A stretch of 64,000 nt of DNA from Allacma fusca (lineage: Eukaryota > Arthropoda > Collembola > Symphypleona > Sminthuridae): the NCBI GenBank assembly GCA_947179485.1, contig OX359247.1, positions 1,641,060 through 1,705,059 of the forward strand, given 5' to 3'. Below are positions 1 through 15,100 of the stretch, in pieces. Numbering within the stretch: the stretch's first letter is position 1; every line of letters starts with the position of its first letter. The translations under genes and the position numbers were made by a program. Under the pieces are notes generated by a model, which was not told the origin of the DNA, ran no database searches, and was given only the letters and a program-made list of their open reading frames with translations.

Positions 1-206
1 AGGTCTGAGGGCATCTCAGCCTTCAAATTAACCCAAGCCTTTAAATTTCCAGTGTGACTCTGTCTCGACTGGGAGTGAGCACAAGTAAATATTTATTTGT
101 TTCAAAGAACGCTCTTGCACTTTGGAGGAGGGATGTATCCGAGGCTTAAATACAGCTTATAGCTTGAGTCGTGGGAAGTTAGATTGTCATGAGACGTGAG
201 TGTTAC
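1..206 (-). other. Alk intron 14, partial
   Basis: Start of the intron after exon 14. It has stops in all useful frames and no further exon before the window edge. Confidence 0.7.
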
Positions 207-383
207 CTTCCAGATGAAAGTGCCACCGCCGCCACCGCCTCCACCACCTAGTAATTTATTCATTTGGATAAGATCCACAAATGCATTGCGATTCTTCGGG
301 GCTCGGATGACGCGTCCAAGGGAAGTAGCATTTGTCCCAACGCTTCCACAAGCATCACGGATTTTATCCGGTAAGGTCACATT
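207..383 (-). CDS. Alk: Alk exon 14: glycine-rich region with poly-Gly run
   Basis: A 177-nt exon, phase 0-0, 59 codons. It starts NVTLPDKIRDACGSVGTNAT and ends MNKLL, nine glycines, TFIWK. The uninterrupted glycine run followed by an aromatic-valine-like strand matches ALK 'WAGGGGGGGGATYVFK' (recalled). Glycine-rich helices pack in the ALK ligand-binding domain. Sequons NVT and NAT. Acceptor TTCCTCCCGGACAG; donor GTAACA is moderate. This is the last coding exon visible; the protein continues beyond base 1 of the window. Confidence 0.93.
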
Positions 384-3300
384 CTGTCCGGGAGGAAAAA
401 ATAATTATATAAAGATAGATAGATATAGATAATTACATGGTATGGAGAGAGGAAGAAGCATCTTCGAGGGAGTCCCTCCTCCTGTAACTCCTCGGAGCTC
501 AAGTAGGAAAACGATCAATGTATAAATAATGACGGAAAGTGGATCAAAATCTTATTTACAGCCAGGGGAGGGGGAAAAATACAGTTAATGAATCCAGGAA
601 ATCTCTTTCTACGCCAGCAGGAACAACCTTTACTATTAGCTGGAAAAAAAAGAGGTACGCAAGTGTAATCAACACAAATTGAAATTTGAGAGGGTTACCT
701 GATCACACACAGATGCGCCTTCCTGGCCGACAAGCATGTATAACTTTTCACCCTGACGGAGCAATAAGGTTACTTTAACAATCGATCCATGTGATGTCAT
801 TTGATTGCTCTCGGCTCCCCTTCCTCCACTAGCACCTTTTGCTATCAGCCTGTGAACAAATTATGTGTAAAATATTAACTGTCTCCATTCAACTTTCCTC
901 AGCTGTCGTTCCACACGTTTGCCCTTCGGAGCCTTTTTACACTAGCAGCTGCAATTATTGTGGTAGACATGGAGCTAGTACCCTTTAACTAGAAATTTTA
1001 CATTAGCCCCCATGTGTATATGTAAATACTAGAAAGCTCAGCACGGGGAGATTCCAAAGACACAATCCTTGGAAACAAGTTATAGAAGCAGTAATCTCTG
1101 GGATACTGTAATAATTCACTAAAGCACAGCCGTATTTACAATTACAATGCATCTGGGACTGCATTTTACACTTCCTGAAGTAGAGGTCACAAGCAAGAAG
1201 TCCAGATGCTAGCATTTAAAATCTATATGAACTCCTAATTGTGATTGGTTCCTATGTTTTTTCATTGGACAGTGGTCCCTTGAACTGAAGGAAACATAGG
1301 CACAAAAATAGTCTCCACCAATCCCATGTCGTTTCGTTTAGAAAACTATATACGAAACATGTACATACGTAAATAATTCTGAAAGTGTTACATATGTTAC
1401 AAGTAGCTCGTCCAAAATAATAATGATTAAAACAATCTCGTATTGCAAGAACACAAGGTCCCTTAACTAGAAATCAGTGAGTTACTTTAATATCCTGTTT
1501 CGATTACACAGAGTAGTCCAGAGCTACATACTAGGATAAAATTACAATCAGTTCCGAACTCCCGAAGATACCCTGGCACTTGGATCTTTTCAAATAAGTG
1601 AATGTTTCGTTTTGGGATGTATCTGTAATTTCTGAAGTTTGATTAGTACTTGTAAATTCAATGCTAGCCAATGGGAATGAGGATCACTTGCCCTGAGACT
1701 AAATTCTAAGTAATTAAAGTACATATAATTAGATACAGATACGGCCACAGGTTAAGGTATCTTTGGGGTTGATAAATCTCAGCTTTAATCAAATTTCACT
1801 TCTGAGTGTTTTACGAAGCCAGAAGGGATCCTAGGCTTCAAGCTATATGGACCAAATTACTTGGAATGGAGAAGACCTTCAAATACTCTGGTAAGTATCA
1901 AGTACAGGTCCAGGGTATATTAGAGTTGCAAAATTATGTAATAACGTATATATATGTATAGATATAAGTATAGTACATATAAGCGTAGATGCCTTTAAAT
2001 TAGAAACCTACTAAAGCAGTTTAACTGTATTAAAGTCAAAAGCTTTGGTTTGATCTTCCTCCTCCATTATGCATGCTTGTTTCTGCTCTAAGAGTTTGTC
2101 TTTGGTGATGCAATTGCTTCAGCATCCACGGCTTATACGAAAACTCCCACAATTATAAAGCCTAGTATGAGTAACGCAATGTAATAATTATAATTTTATT
2201 ATATATAATTAATAAATACAGTAACTATTTCTATAGATATCTACACATTTCCAAAGGAAAAAGGGATGTTCGAGCGAAATTTGCTTCAAAAACCCAGTTG
2301 CCAGCAGATACTGCGCCTACACGCTGAGTACACAGGAAATAAGCCCCATAGTCACGGAGACATCATCATTTATCACTCATTAAAGGGAGAGGTTAAATCT
2401 CAACCCGAGAGATTAAATCTTTGCGTCACTAATTTACCGATGTGTTTTTTTTAACCCTCACCCACCCACAAAAGTAATACCACCTTTTACAGACAGAGCC
2501 AGCGTACTTTCAAAGGCCTCAAAGAACAATCATGACGGCACACAGTTACTGGGAATTTTGTGACTGTGACTACAACAGTAAATCCTGTCTAATGAAGTTC
2601 AAAGGAGAGAATTGTAAAATACAAGGGGAAAGGATTTTTGAGGGAAATAGAAATAATGGAAATGAGCAGGAAAGAAAATCCTGAAGAACTATCTACTTGA
2701 AGCTCGGGTCTTTACTGCAGTAGCAATTATTTCTAATGATAAAGTTCTATTGGGGAAGAATCCTTTCAGTGACTTTCTCTCCCAAAGACAAATAGCGATT
2801 GAACAAATGACAATGAGGAAAGACAGAGAAATGCATTCGGAGAAAACCGACAATCCCTCCTTTCAGTGTCCTGCCCTTTCTTCCCAGAATAATTTACGCA
2901 CTGCTATTGTAATCCCAAAGTCCTTACTAAAAGATGGATTTAAATCTCCATAGCAGTGATGTTGGAGTCTCTGAGACAGGCCTCCATCTGCCTACATATC
3001 TCACTACAACAGGGAGATGTGGTAAATCCTTCAGGAGCACACATGCATTTATTTCAACAAAGGCTTTTAATTTCTTTGTCTTGTCATGATCGACCAACGA
3101 CGGATCATTTCCCTGGAAACAACTCTGTTGAAACCTCAACTCCGGTTTCGGTAGAGTCTCACAGATAAATCACAAGCTCCTTTTTCCTAAAGCCAAATGA
3201 CGAATGGTGGGCTTCCGAAACGTAAGCACTGGTTCAGGAAATTTATTACCAAGTTAGCAAATTACATTGCTCCAAGTGTCACAGATCCTTTTGTATATGC

Positions 3301-6300
3301 ACTTCACATGTGTACATCCCCAATTGCATTATAGTTGCATCATGTAAGCAGATTTGTTATCTTACGCTATGTGCGCTACGTGTGTGGAGAGCTATCAGAT
3401 CTCTGTGTCCTACTTTAAAGGAGCCCTACACTCATTGAAATCCAGTAATCCAAAACAGTGCACAGATATTATTACTATTATTTAAAACCCTATTTTCTTG
3501 CTACGTTCAAACTGCAATCGTAGGGAATACAACTAGCATAAAAGTACCCTTGGGATTTAAATGCTTTCAAATGAAACTGTTAAAATAATAATTAATTCTT
3601 AATTTAGATATTCTAAATCAAGCATTTTCATTTGATTTGCATGAGACTTAAGAGCAGTTTCCCCGGACCCTGATTCCAATATCTGTAGTCGCAGATAGAA
3701 CCAAGCGCTAGTGAGTCCCGTGGACGTGTACTACTCTAATGTCAGGCATTATTGTAACTCACTCATATAATTACATTCATATTTATTTTTAAGCTTAAAA
3801 TATAGGTATGAACGTCCTCAAATAAATACATATCGTCCGTACGTAAATACTTTCCTGGAACTCGGAATAAATCTGATTATTAATTGCAAATCTTCCACCT
3901 GGTTGCCCCCCATCCTGTTAAATTCCCTGTAAGATTGTGAACTAGTCTGGAAATGATTTGCGACAGGAAGATGCACCCGGGCAGTAGCTCATACCGTTCA
4001 CAATTACGACAGAGGCATTAATTTTTCCAAGAAAAAATAAATAAAATTATGGAAATAAAATCCCCAGCCACTTACGTATAATGTCGGGTCTGTGGAATGG
4101 TCCAGACTTGGATTCCCGTGGAGGATGTTCCGGTTGAGTCAGTGAGGACCTTGACGGAATTATTGAGCAAAGTGTTCTTGTACGCATCTGTGCACTGTTG
4201 CTGGGTGGGTCCGAAGCGACCGGTATTGTTGCAGTTTGTGAACTCATATTCTAAGTTAAAAACGAATATTTCCAAATATAGTAATAAATTTGTGATGAAA
4301 TATGTACATAGCATTGTTTCGACAATCCAGCTCCGAAATGATTATACTTACTGGTGATATTGCTCGGATCGATTTGTGGCACGTCGTTCTTTCTGTCCTC
4401 TGTGAAAATAAGAAAAGTAGGGGAATTAAATCCAGAAAGTTCCAATAGATCCCTGGGATTAAATATCCCAGATCCCAGAGTTCCAACGCTGGTAGTAATC
4501 ACAAGTCTAAATCACTCGACTGTGACACGTAATCACATGCATAGAGTAAAACAATTTATACGGAAGAATTATCCAAGCCGTTCCACCCATTGTCACAAGT
4601 AAGGAGATGAGGATGAGGCGAGACGACTAATATGATGGAGTTAGAAAAATGGATAAGAAATTCTAAGGATCTTTTTTGCTTATGCTTAGCAGAAACAATA
4701 CTCCCAGTCGTAGAGGGAAAAAACGGGTAAGCTCCAAAAAGTTAATGAAATCGGGTAACAATGGCGGGGGAAACTTTTATTAAATTCCTGAGCCTCAATG
4801 GGAAACATAAGTATTCGGAGGAAATATGAAGGATTTATATTTAAAAAATTGAGGATGGGATACCTTGAAGTTTCTGCAAGAGCGCTTCGTAATGGTAACC
4901 TCGGAGCTCGGACACTGGGACTCCTAATAAAAATTTCCAGCATTATTGAAAAAAATCTCAGTATCGAGACATTTGTGTTGACCGTAGCGGTACGCGTCCC
5001 TCATCCTTCAAAATAGTACTGTTCAATTCACGGGAAATCTCTATCCCGACGGACATGATCAATAAATGTACAAAGTCGACAAACAACTGGTAAACTTACT
5101 CAGGCCGATGCATTCGGGACTTAGGGAAATGTCATCCAATGCTATATCCCCTATGTACCGACGCCCTCTTAGGGCTGTGAAGCTTAAATAATACCTAAAG
5201 ACGGAGGGGAAAATATATTGTAAGAAGCTCAACTCACGATTGACCCGCCACATGCCAAATTACATTTCACATCTCTGTACTACTACTGTGTTGAATGAAA
5301 AGCTTTAGGAATTGAGTTTACAAATAGTTGATGTCCGGCAGGGGCTTGGAAATGCTATGCCACATATTCCCTTGGTCTCCATAAATCTGCCATATGGGCT
5401 TGAAGCGTCGTCGGATGCGGGGATTGATCTCATGAGCGTCCAAATGGAGACCTCCCATGTGCGGCCCGAACATATGGTACGAGAATCGTATCTACATTTG
5501 TTTAATTATTTCGCATTTTTATACATTACTTGTTTTTCTATGTATGGAGTGAGGACTAAAATTGTTAATTTCAATGAGTTTTAAAAATATGACAGAGTTT
5601 TTTACCTCACAGGACTTGTAGTACGGAGAGGAAGAATTGGAGTGGTACGCCGGGGGCGGTGCAAAGACTTGACTCTGGAGCGTGGCTTTGTCATTGAATT
5701 GCGAATTGTTCTTGTTCATAGAAACGTATAAAAAGTGACCTGGAAAAGACGAAAGCTGATCAGTGGGGCTTTGCCCTCGATGACAGAATATGAATTTAGT
5801 GTCAAATGTGAGGAGATATAGTAGAGGGACGTAGAAGGTACACACTCTGAACTCAGAGAGAGAGAGATGAATCATTGGATCTAAATCTCTTGAGACGACC
5901 CTTTGACCAGTTAATAAAATAAAGCTTTCCTTCAAACGATACAATTTCCGAGCTTAGATTGACAATATGACTCCGGTTTGGTTCGCAAAAAAATAAATGG
6001 TACGCTTAGGACATGTAATACTACAGTTCAAAAACAATCAAAGCCAAAACCAACGGTAGGTGAATCAATTTTCTAAATCAATAGAAAATAACTTGACTAA
6101 CTGTAGATACGTTCATTCTTGATTGGGGACAAGAAGGCTTGGTTACATAGAGCATTAAGCCGAATGAGAACAGACCTACTGGATACGCTGGAAGTCCAGA
6201 AATTGGGATGGGACTTTGGTCTAAGAGGTGAGTTAAAAGAAAAACTGTATCGCCTGAGTTCAATTGACGAAAACTTGATTGATTTTGATACGGATAGATG

Positions 6301-9300
6301 CATGCATACAAATCAATGTACATATATCCAAGTTCTAGAATAAATGTCTCTGATATGATATTTTAGGGAGCACAAGAGGACGAGTATATATTTGGCTTCC
6401 GAAAGAAAAATTGAACGGACAGGAATGATGGTGGAGGGCTTAATTCACTCTTCAGACGCTCCCATGATTATTTCCAGCGGAGTTTGGCTACAAAGTTTTC
6501 TTTTGTACGATGAGCCTCAGATACTTGTTCCGTAAGCCTCTTGGTGGATGTATCTCTTCTTGTGAACTACACAATCGGATCATCATAATCGAGGAAAAGG
6601 TTTCCTCCGTCATCCCACCAACTCCTTACAACTTGAACATGGCTCCGGTAGTTTTTACTTTGTTCCGCATTCCCCAACACTCCACCCCACAATATGTACA
6701 AGGGGGAGACTCTCTTTTTTACAAAAAAAAATAATCTTTTGACTCCCTTCAAGTTACTTTTTCAAACGAAAGGAAATGGTTACTCCGGGGACTTCTCCGT
6801 AAATTGATATTGAGAGCTTTATTGATTTCAGATTAAACTTAAAGAACCAGGTCCACAAAGGAAGGTATCTCCTGTATGTATGTACAGTACTGTAGTGCTC
6901 TGTTCAAAACAAGAACTTTCACAGGAATGTGTTCCAAAAATGGGCTAAAATATATATTCGAGGGGGAAAAAATTTAAATGGAGCCAAAATATAATTGGCA
7001 ACGTGTACATAATCTACCATTCCTTGTCCATTATCATTTCCATGGATGGGGACTGGGAGCCACAGAGTCATAAAATCTATACTTTGGATGATAATATCAA
7101 AACCCTATAATGTGGGCCAAAAGTTGGTGTTCTTCCAAAATCTTTTTAATGCATGGGTTCCAAAACACTGTCCGTGACAAGACACTTAGTCATTTTAAAA
7201 GTACGAACCTGATGAGTTCTGGAAGGTGTGATCATACGAGGGACCCGTGAGTTCCGACATTGAGGGAAGGTTCCGTCTCTCCCAGTGGATTGAACTGTCG
7301 CTCAAGTTTTGCCAGCCACACCAGCCACTCTCGAAAGTGCAGGTTGTGTTGATGGGCATGCGATCTGTGTTCCATTAAAAATTTAAATGACTCATAACCA
7401 TTGTACATAAATTGCAATTACATTTGAGTTCCCTAACTTATTCCTACATAAATTCATTCAGGGAAGAAGAGGAGGAGGATAAGTTGGAGAGCTCCGATGC
7501 CTGGAGCGGATCTTACTCTGAGGATGAATAGAGACAGTGCTCTATTTACAGGAAATGTTTTGAGCCATTCCTGTATGTATGTATGTATGTACCTATAGGC
7601 CAATGTAGTATACATTCTGCGTCTCATAGGGCTCAAACTCAGCAAGGAACTTGTACTCATATGGAGGAAACTCTCTCCAAGGAGAAATTCATTTGACATT
7701 AATTGAGTAGAAATGGTGACCACCTCCTTAGAGAGTGGTCTTGTCAGGACAAACTTCGCTCCAGTTGTTGACTTAGAGAGATGCTTAAATTAAAACTCCT
7801 TTTCAATCCCCATAGCTCCGCTCGAGCGATGCAATGTCTTAAGAAGACTTACTTATTAGCTTTAGTATTAAGCTCGTACACGGTGGCTCTATACATAGAC
7901 TATTTGTATAGATAGACAATCTGTAAAGAGAGAGCAGACACGACAGTCGGTTATAGTTCCCCATATTTAAACCCATGCGAGTACCCGCAGAGGAAACTCT
8001 CATACTATTAATCATACTATTAATGTTCTGTAAGCTGTAATTTATCGGATTTAACAAACACGTAATATAAGAATACGGAAATGGTATGATATTTGTCATG
8101 TGCATTTGCGCGTCTCTGGATTTTTTGTATATGCGTGTAATTATTTGAACCACAGGATCAAGTTCTGGAATTAATTTCCGGCATTCAAAACCAACTGGGA
8201 GTACACAAACTAAACCACAAACATCATTTCGTACTTGCTGTTAAATTTTTAGTTCCCTGTTGGAATATGGAGTAAACAAGACAGAAAAATCCATGTAAGT
8301 ATTTACAGGGAATCGGGGTATAGAAACCTAACATGACGTATACTTCCTCAATACATTTTTTTGTCAATATTTCAAATTTCCCCACGGGATCAGACCTCAA
8401 GTGATTCTGTTTGGGATGTAGCAGCGGATTCTGGGAAGGTCCATAAATTGACCAGTTTTGTTGGATTCATTTATAGAGATTCGGATCCTGATTATGGAAG
8501 GGAATCTCTAACATCGTATATTTACAACATATGGATTTATAACCATTAATACGTTACCTATAGATACTCGATACTTACAAAGCTCTTTGTACCGTTAACT
8601 GAAAGGATGTTTTGAAAACAAGTACTCGTTATAAGCAATCATGCCTGTATTTATTCTCCTCATCGGAATGTAATATTGTTCCTTAGGATATAATCTCACT
8701 CAAAAAAATAATTATATCGACGAGTTACTAAAACTGGAACAACTGCATGAGGATACTGCTTCCAGTTATACAAAAAAGTAGGGCTTCTTTCGCACTCCTG
8801 TCTCTACCGAATTGGACTCTTCGGCCGATGAGGAGCTACTACAACTAGAATTTTGTTGTTGCGGGGTCAATTTCGGGGAAGGGTGCTGCTCCGCATCGAT
8901 GAAGTTCGACGGGATTTCCCTCCGACTCCGCTTTTCCCGAACACTCTGCTTCACTTTGTGAATGACAATGATCCGTTGGTATGTGGTTGTGCCCCTGTCC
9001 CCACTGAGACCTACAGGTGACTCTGGACTGTTCAGACTATCCGATATAAGTGGACCTCCTTGACTCAGTTGGCTGGGGTCTGTGGTGGATGAGGTATCCT
9101 CCGTATTATTGGATCCACAAATCCGGGAGTCATTTGTTGTGTGGTTGTTCATCCCAAACCAGTCACACCAATGAGTTAAGAATTTACTTCGTCGATGCTT
9201 GTTCCGATCGGCATGAGCAGCCGTCGCGTCCAAATGCTCTTCGCTATCATCGATGACTCCCTTCTGCTGGAGGAACCAGTCTGTGAAAACTCCCCGACTT

Positions 9301-12096
9301 TCCCGGCTAGCCTCAGCTGCAATATTGCGGGAGAGTAAAAACGGTTTCGGGGATGAGTTTCAATTAATTTTCAATCTTTGGGTTCAAGTGTATTTACCTT
9401 GTTCCTTCTCATCTATCTGTCTTTTGATCACAGTCGTGGTCTCGTTGAGGATGTCACTCTGGCAGTAGTGAGCTTAGAATGAGTCAGTATATAATTATAT
9501 TTAGTATCAAAGTTTTAATTTATATTTCCCTTTACATTCTCAATATATTTGAATGGCCAGGGACTTGTATGTACGGTGCACTCGCACTATCAAAAAAAAA
9601 CAGCTACTCGGGCCTCCCTCAAAGGATCGTAATACCTAGTATAGGTAAAAAACCCCTTGGACCCAATCTCGTTTACAGTTATAAAGTTACTTTGCTCGTT
9701 AGAAGTTCGCAGGAGTTAAAGTTTGCTAATTTTATAGGCATTCCTACAGAGTGCACCGTATTGAGAGTCGGAATGAAATATTAGATAATTATGTAAATTA
9801 TCTTTGGCAAAAAAAAAAAAAAAAAAAAATGAAAAGCACCCCTCACCAGTCTGGAGGAGCACCAAGAGGAGCGTCAATCCAGCGTGAGAATACCTCATGG
9901 CTGTTGAAATGTAGCCGTGTAAGCGTCCCCGAAGTTTGTCTAATAGCTAGATATTCAATTAGCATTATGGAGACTGACAACAAATATTTTTTAAAGAGTG
10001 ATTCCCATGTTTTGTAAACAAGCTCCTAATAAACTTGTCAAGTGTCATTGGGAAAACTAAACTCCTCACAACTCCAGCCTGGCACGCATTTATGAACTCC
10101 CTGAGTGAAGTCCCTATGTTTACTCCAACAAGACAATAAGAGATTGACATCATTACTCAAAGGTACTGTGCATATAGTGAGCATGCCTCATGTCATATAA
10201 ACCTACAGCACAGCAGGGATTCTATTTAATATTTGTCATATAAAGATTCGAATTACTTCCCAAGCAAAACCATGTATGTATGTACTGTAATCAAAATGGT
10301 ATTGTACATGTTTCAGACAGATGTAACATTATGTATCTACATAAATATACAACAGTGTAATCATACCTATCTACATATGTATGCATAATATGAAAATGTA
10401 AACAAGCTAGTATATCTAAATGCATGTACATAATTATGTAGATAGGTTTCAATATCACCCCATAAATCCCGTACAGTATAAATAAGCTCCTTGCTCCGGC
10501 ATTCAACTCCAAAGCCATTACTTAAGTTTCAATCATTTTTGTCAGCTTGTTTGCTCATGACAAACATACTATAGATAATTATGTGTATAAAACCCGGGAA
10601 ATAATTTATTAAAGCTGAATTCCATCTTCCACAACTCCTTTTGAGAGATGCGAGGCTCTGGTGAGGGAGTCGAGTCAGAATTTACAACATGCAATAAATT
10701 GAAATGACCTCGATGAAGGCCTGGAAATTGTGAGAGGTAAATAAATTTCCTTTTGCTTGTCACTCTTCCCAATGGTCCCCTCACTCTTTTCCAAGGCTCA
10801 CTTAAAAATTCCGAAAATCCTCCTACATTCATACACAGAGTATCTACTTACATAAATTAAAAGTAATTATGTACATACATACAATGGAATTTAACAGGTA
10901 TGTATATGTACAGACGTTCCTATATCCACAAGTGTTAATTTCAGGGGTAGTAGATTATCATTGAAGAAAATAATCCCAGAGCGTTTGGAAGTACCCACAA
11001 AAATAAGGACTGCGGTAGTCACCTAATAAATATTCAATGGAACTCACAAAAGTAAATATGCAAGTCCCTACGAAAAACCCTCACTCCCATGATGCACTTC
11101 CTGGAACAATTTCTAGGCTCTACGTCCTATCCGGAGTTAATCATCGTAAAATCCTAAAAGGGATCTCTCGGAATTTGAGGACGAGTCCATACATAATTAG
11201 AAGCAAATCCGAAAGCAGGGTTCGTTCTTGTACGAGCAAATGCATATTTCAATGTATATGCATTTAATGTCTTTTTCCTGGGAACTAATTTCCCAAGGAA
11301 TGTAGGATACTTAGATACACATGTACATATAATTACATTGTACTATTTTCTGGAGTGAACTTAAAGTATGGGGAAGGGAGGCGTAAATATCCATCAACTC
11401 CTCACGTTGTATCTCTTGAGGCAAGATGAAGGGTTGAGGAAGGCTTGCTTCCCATCTACCCAATGTTTCTCATGCCTTCCATCATTTTGATACTAAATGT
11501 GGGAAGGAATCAAATTCTCACCAGATCCCATCAGGTGCGGATTACCTCATTAGCACGAAGATACCCTGCTAGGTGAGAAAAGATCAAACGGACCAACAAC
11601 ACCAAAGAAAGTGGAAACTTTCCGGGCGAGAGACCTTCCTGGGATATTTGGTTTCTCTGCTCCTAAAACTTCTTTCATGGGCTCCCTTTGAAAATATGTA
11701 CATACATATACTAGTTTTCAAAACCCAGGGAAATATCGGTATGAGATCTTCACGGGGAATAAATCCAAAAGCAAAATAATTTGGAGAGAAAGAAAATAAC
11801 TCCTTATTTACTTTCTCTCCGCAACATTGACCCCAGCCTGATGAAAGAATTGAAATCCTTTCATACAATTTATATTCAAGTCATAAATAATTAAGATTTA
11901 TGGGACTATTCACATGCTTCCAGCTCCTGGCGTTGTAAATTATTGGGAATTTTTTTTTTCCCCGGGAATCTTTCCAGAATCAACGGGATCTTTGTTCTCT
12001 TTGCGTGAGTAAAATACCACATAAGTTAGCAATAGGTATAGAATTTTGGTACAGGCGTAAAAATGGGATTACGAAAGCTTGTGGCAAAAGCAGAAG

Positions 12097-12137
<41 letters not shown>

Positions 12138-15100
12138 TGACTTAGAATTTTTTCTCAAGTATATCAATGAAGCCTTGGTCATTGGGTATGGCGTCAGCCA
12201 TGTGAAATGTGGTCGTTGTGAACCCCGCAAGTTTCCATTTTTTCCGGAGCCCATGACGCTTTTATTACCATCGAATGGACAGAGACTTGGCCTATGCACT
12301 GAGACTCCGAAGATCTCATAAAGTATCAAGAACGTAGAGTTGGAGATTAACTGTAATAAAATGTTCCGCTACCTCTTCCCATTCTTTCCCTCGCTGTCTC
12401 TATTCATCCAAATAATCTCCCAGTGTTTCAATGCAAGTGGACTTGGGTCTCCTTGACAGTCCCGTCCATTAATGAAAACTTTTCCTATAGGCACAAGATT
12501 TGATTCATCCTTACCGCAATTTTGCTTCTCATCCTCTCCATAGGGACAGTCCTTGTAGAAATTACACACTTTATTCCGATGGATACACATATTGTTACTA
12601 CATCGGAACTCCGACTTGGAACAGTTCTGTCCGACGGGAGGACCATCTGAAAGTGAAAGCAAAAGATTGGACATAAAACACCGCTTTGGAATTACACAAT
12701 GTACTTCGTAAAGGAGCCACAGCAAAGGGTGTCACAAACAGACAAACACATTCTCCTTTTTGAAAGAGCCCCGCAGGTATTAAAACCATGTTTGTTATCC
12801 CTCAGGATAAAAATTATTATTGGAGTAAAAAAAGAAGAAAAAAGTATTGAAAAAAGTAACCATTGAACGGCTCAACAAAAAAAAAAACTCACCTTGGAAG
12901 CATTGGACAAGACGGATATCATCGATTGCAACATGTGCTGGGATTTTTGAACTTGGGGTTATTTCCAGGATCACTTGAGTGGGCTGCCTGGTTTTCCCGA
13001 TCCTTTGGGTTATTTTCTCCCACCTGGAGCCATAAGCAATAATTGGTTTGATAATTTCATTTGTTTGTAAATTGGTTCTCTAGTACTATACTTTGATCTT
13101 TGAATGTTGCAAAACCTCCATTGTCTATTACTACAATATATTCAGAGGGACTGGCTACGTCCCCCCCCAACCCCAACCTTCTCCTTTTAATCTAAGCATT
13201 CCCTGACTTCCTTTTGCTCCTAGTAATTACTTTTTTAATTTTCCTGTCAGACTCAAATTGCCTTCACTAAAAGAGAACAATCTGTTCCTTCCTGGCTCAT
13301 AGGTAACTGGGTATGGAGACGGGAAAAGATTTTTAAACACTCAATTTGAGGAAATAGAGAGAGAATTCTGAAAAATGTCAGTAATGTATGGGACAGATGT
13401 ATGTATTTACTGGAAAATAAACAATAAAATAATATCACTCGTATGTTTAGTTTCCGTATGGAACATTGTTGACTTTTAGCTTTTAGAAGTTGACGACCTT
13501 TCGGAAAGCATTCTGTCAACCATCATGAGGCAGTAAACAAACAATCCCTTGTTGACATTCCTCAGTTTTTCCGTAGAATTTTGAATTTTGATTCCTTTGA
13601 TGTTTTTCAAAATACAATATTGAAATGTCCTCGATGCACTATCGGAGATGACTTCCGGCGTAATATCTTGACGCTCCTGTTCTTTACGAATCGTAGTCTA
13701 CAGACATACATGAGTGTATCCCTGCTAATTGTAAGATATCGGGCCCATTTGTTTTCTTATGGACTTACCATCCATGCCCCATGAATACTCAAAAAATTCC
13801 TTAACTCCTCCGTCCACTCTTAGAATGTCATAATTGGATTTTTGTGTATGATTATTAAGAGAAATAAATTGCTATGAAGGCCAGGATCAGTAAGGCAATG
13901 ATTTCATAAATTTTGTTTGACTAGTGAAGGTATCTACTCATAGTGATTTAAATAGGATGTAAATGTAATTACATATGTAACCCAAAGAGTTTTTTCAGTT
14001 CTTGGACATTCCAGGGCCTAGTCCTTATAGCGATATGAACTTGTTTAGGTAGATATAAATACTAAACGATTTTGTCCTAAAGACACACTCCTCATCCAGA
14101 ATCTGCTGAAGAAGGAATGGAGCTCCAGAACTCATTTCCATCAAGTCATAGATACGTATCTACATATGTAAGTCAGCCTTCACTATACACTTTGCTGCTA
14201 TCCACAAATTTGATAAACCCGTAGTTTAATGGACACATTTGGTTCTCACATCTTGGGATGGAATTTCCCTGAATTTTCCATTTCCATGTAAACTGAGTAT
14301 TAGGCTGAAATTCGTAAATTGGAAAATAAACACTAGAGAATGGACAGAACAATTACAAGAGGTGAAGACGTGGAGCTTGAAGAAACTGTGAAATGGACTT
14401 GGGTTCATGTGGAGCTGTTTTGGGAAGGTCGGGGAAAGTCCGTGTGCTAGACTCCCATGATGAATAGTGGAATTACATTAGATGAAACGTGCTTTTACAG
14501 GATTACAATCATATTATATATGTATATCTACATAGATACGTACAAGACCTACACAAAGGGGATAGATATGGAATATCAAAACGGAGTTTTGGCTCACATG
14601 TTCTTGTGATTCCCAAGTATATTCATGGGCTCCCAGACGGTGTGGTTCTGAGTGGTGAGGAGCATTTTGATGGAGCCGTCCTGCATATTGTGCATGTGGA
14701 TCTTCGCCTCCAAGTAGCACGTATCCTCGGTGTGCTGGTACCAGGGGCTGGTGATGTGATAAACGATGGACGCATTCCCCACCACGCTAAACGCCAGGAG
14801 AAGAAAGTGCCCTAGAAAAGCGAGATGAAGACTCATTATTTCAGTATTCCTCCCATTCCTGTAGACCGAAGCCCCCCCCCATCACACACACATCTCTCAG
14901 TCGGAGTGATCACGGAGAAAATATAAATACATTTCAAAAACGCATTAGTCACTGTCACACTTTCTCAATTTCCCCATCACTGGTTGCCATGTCCGTGCGA
15001 AGAAAGTCGAGCATTTACATTTTTTCCCCTCTCCTCCAAAAAAAAAATATAGACGTCCTGTAGTAAGAGTAGTAGTAGTATAATCCATTTACAAAAGTGG

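Larger units (their letters stand above)
7365..12514 (-). other. Alk intron 6, containing candidate optional exons
   Basis: A 5.15-kb intron between the LDLa and MAM2 exons. It contains the coding blocks at 9398-9472 and 8766-9316, a poly-A run (about 9809-9829), an (AG)16 microsatellite (12103-12134) and otherwise non-descript AT-rich DNA. Confidence 0.7.

Noticed and set aside
13769..13818. Apparent short minus-strand exon with strong GTAAGT donor between Alk exons 4 and 5
   Set aside because: Its 50 nt would shift the frame and the 48-nt alternative introduces a stop in the phase needed; exons 4 and 5 already join in frame and match the MAM domain.
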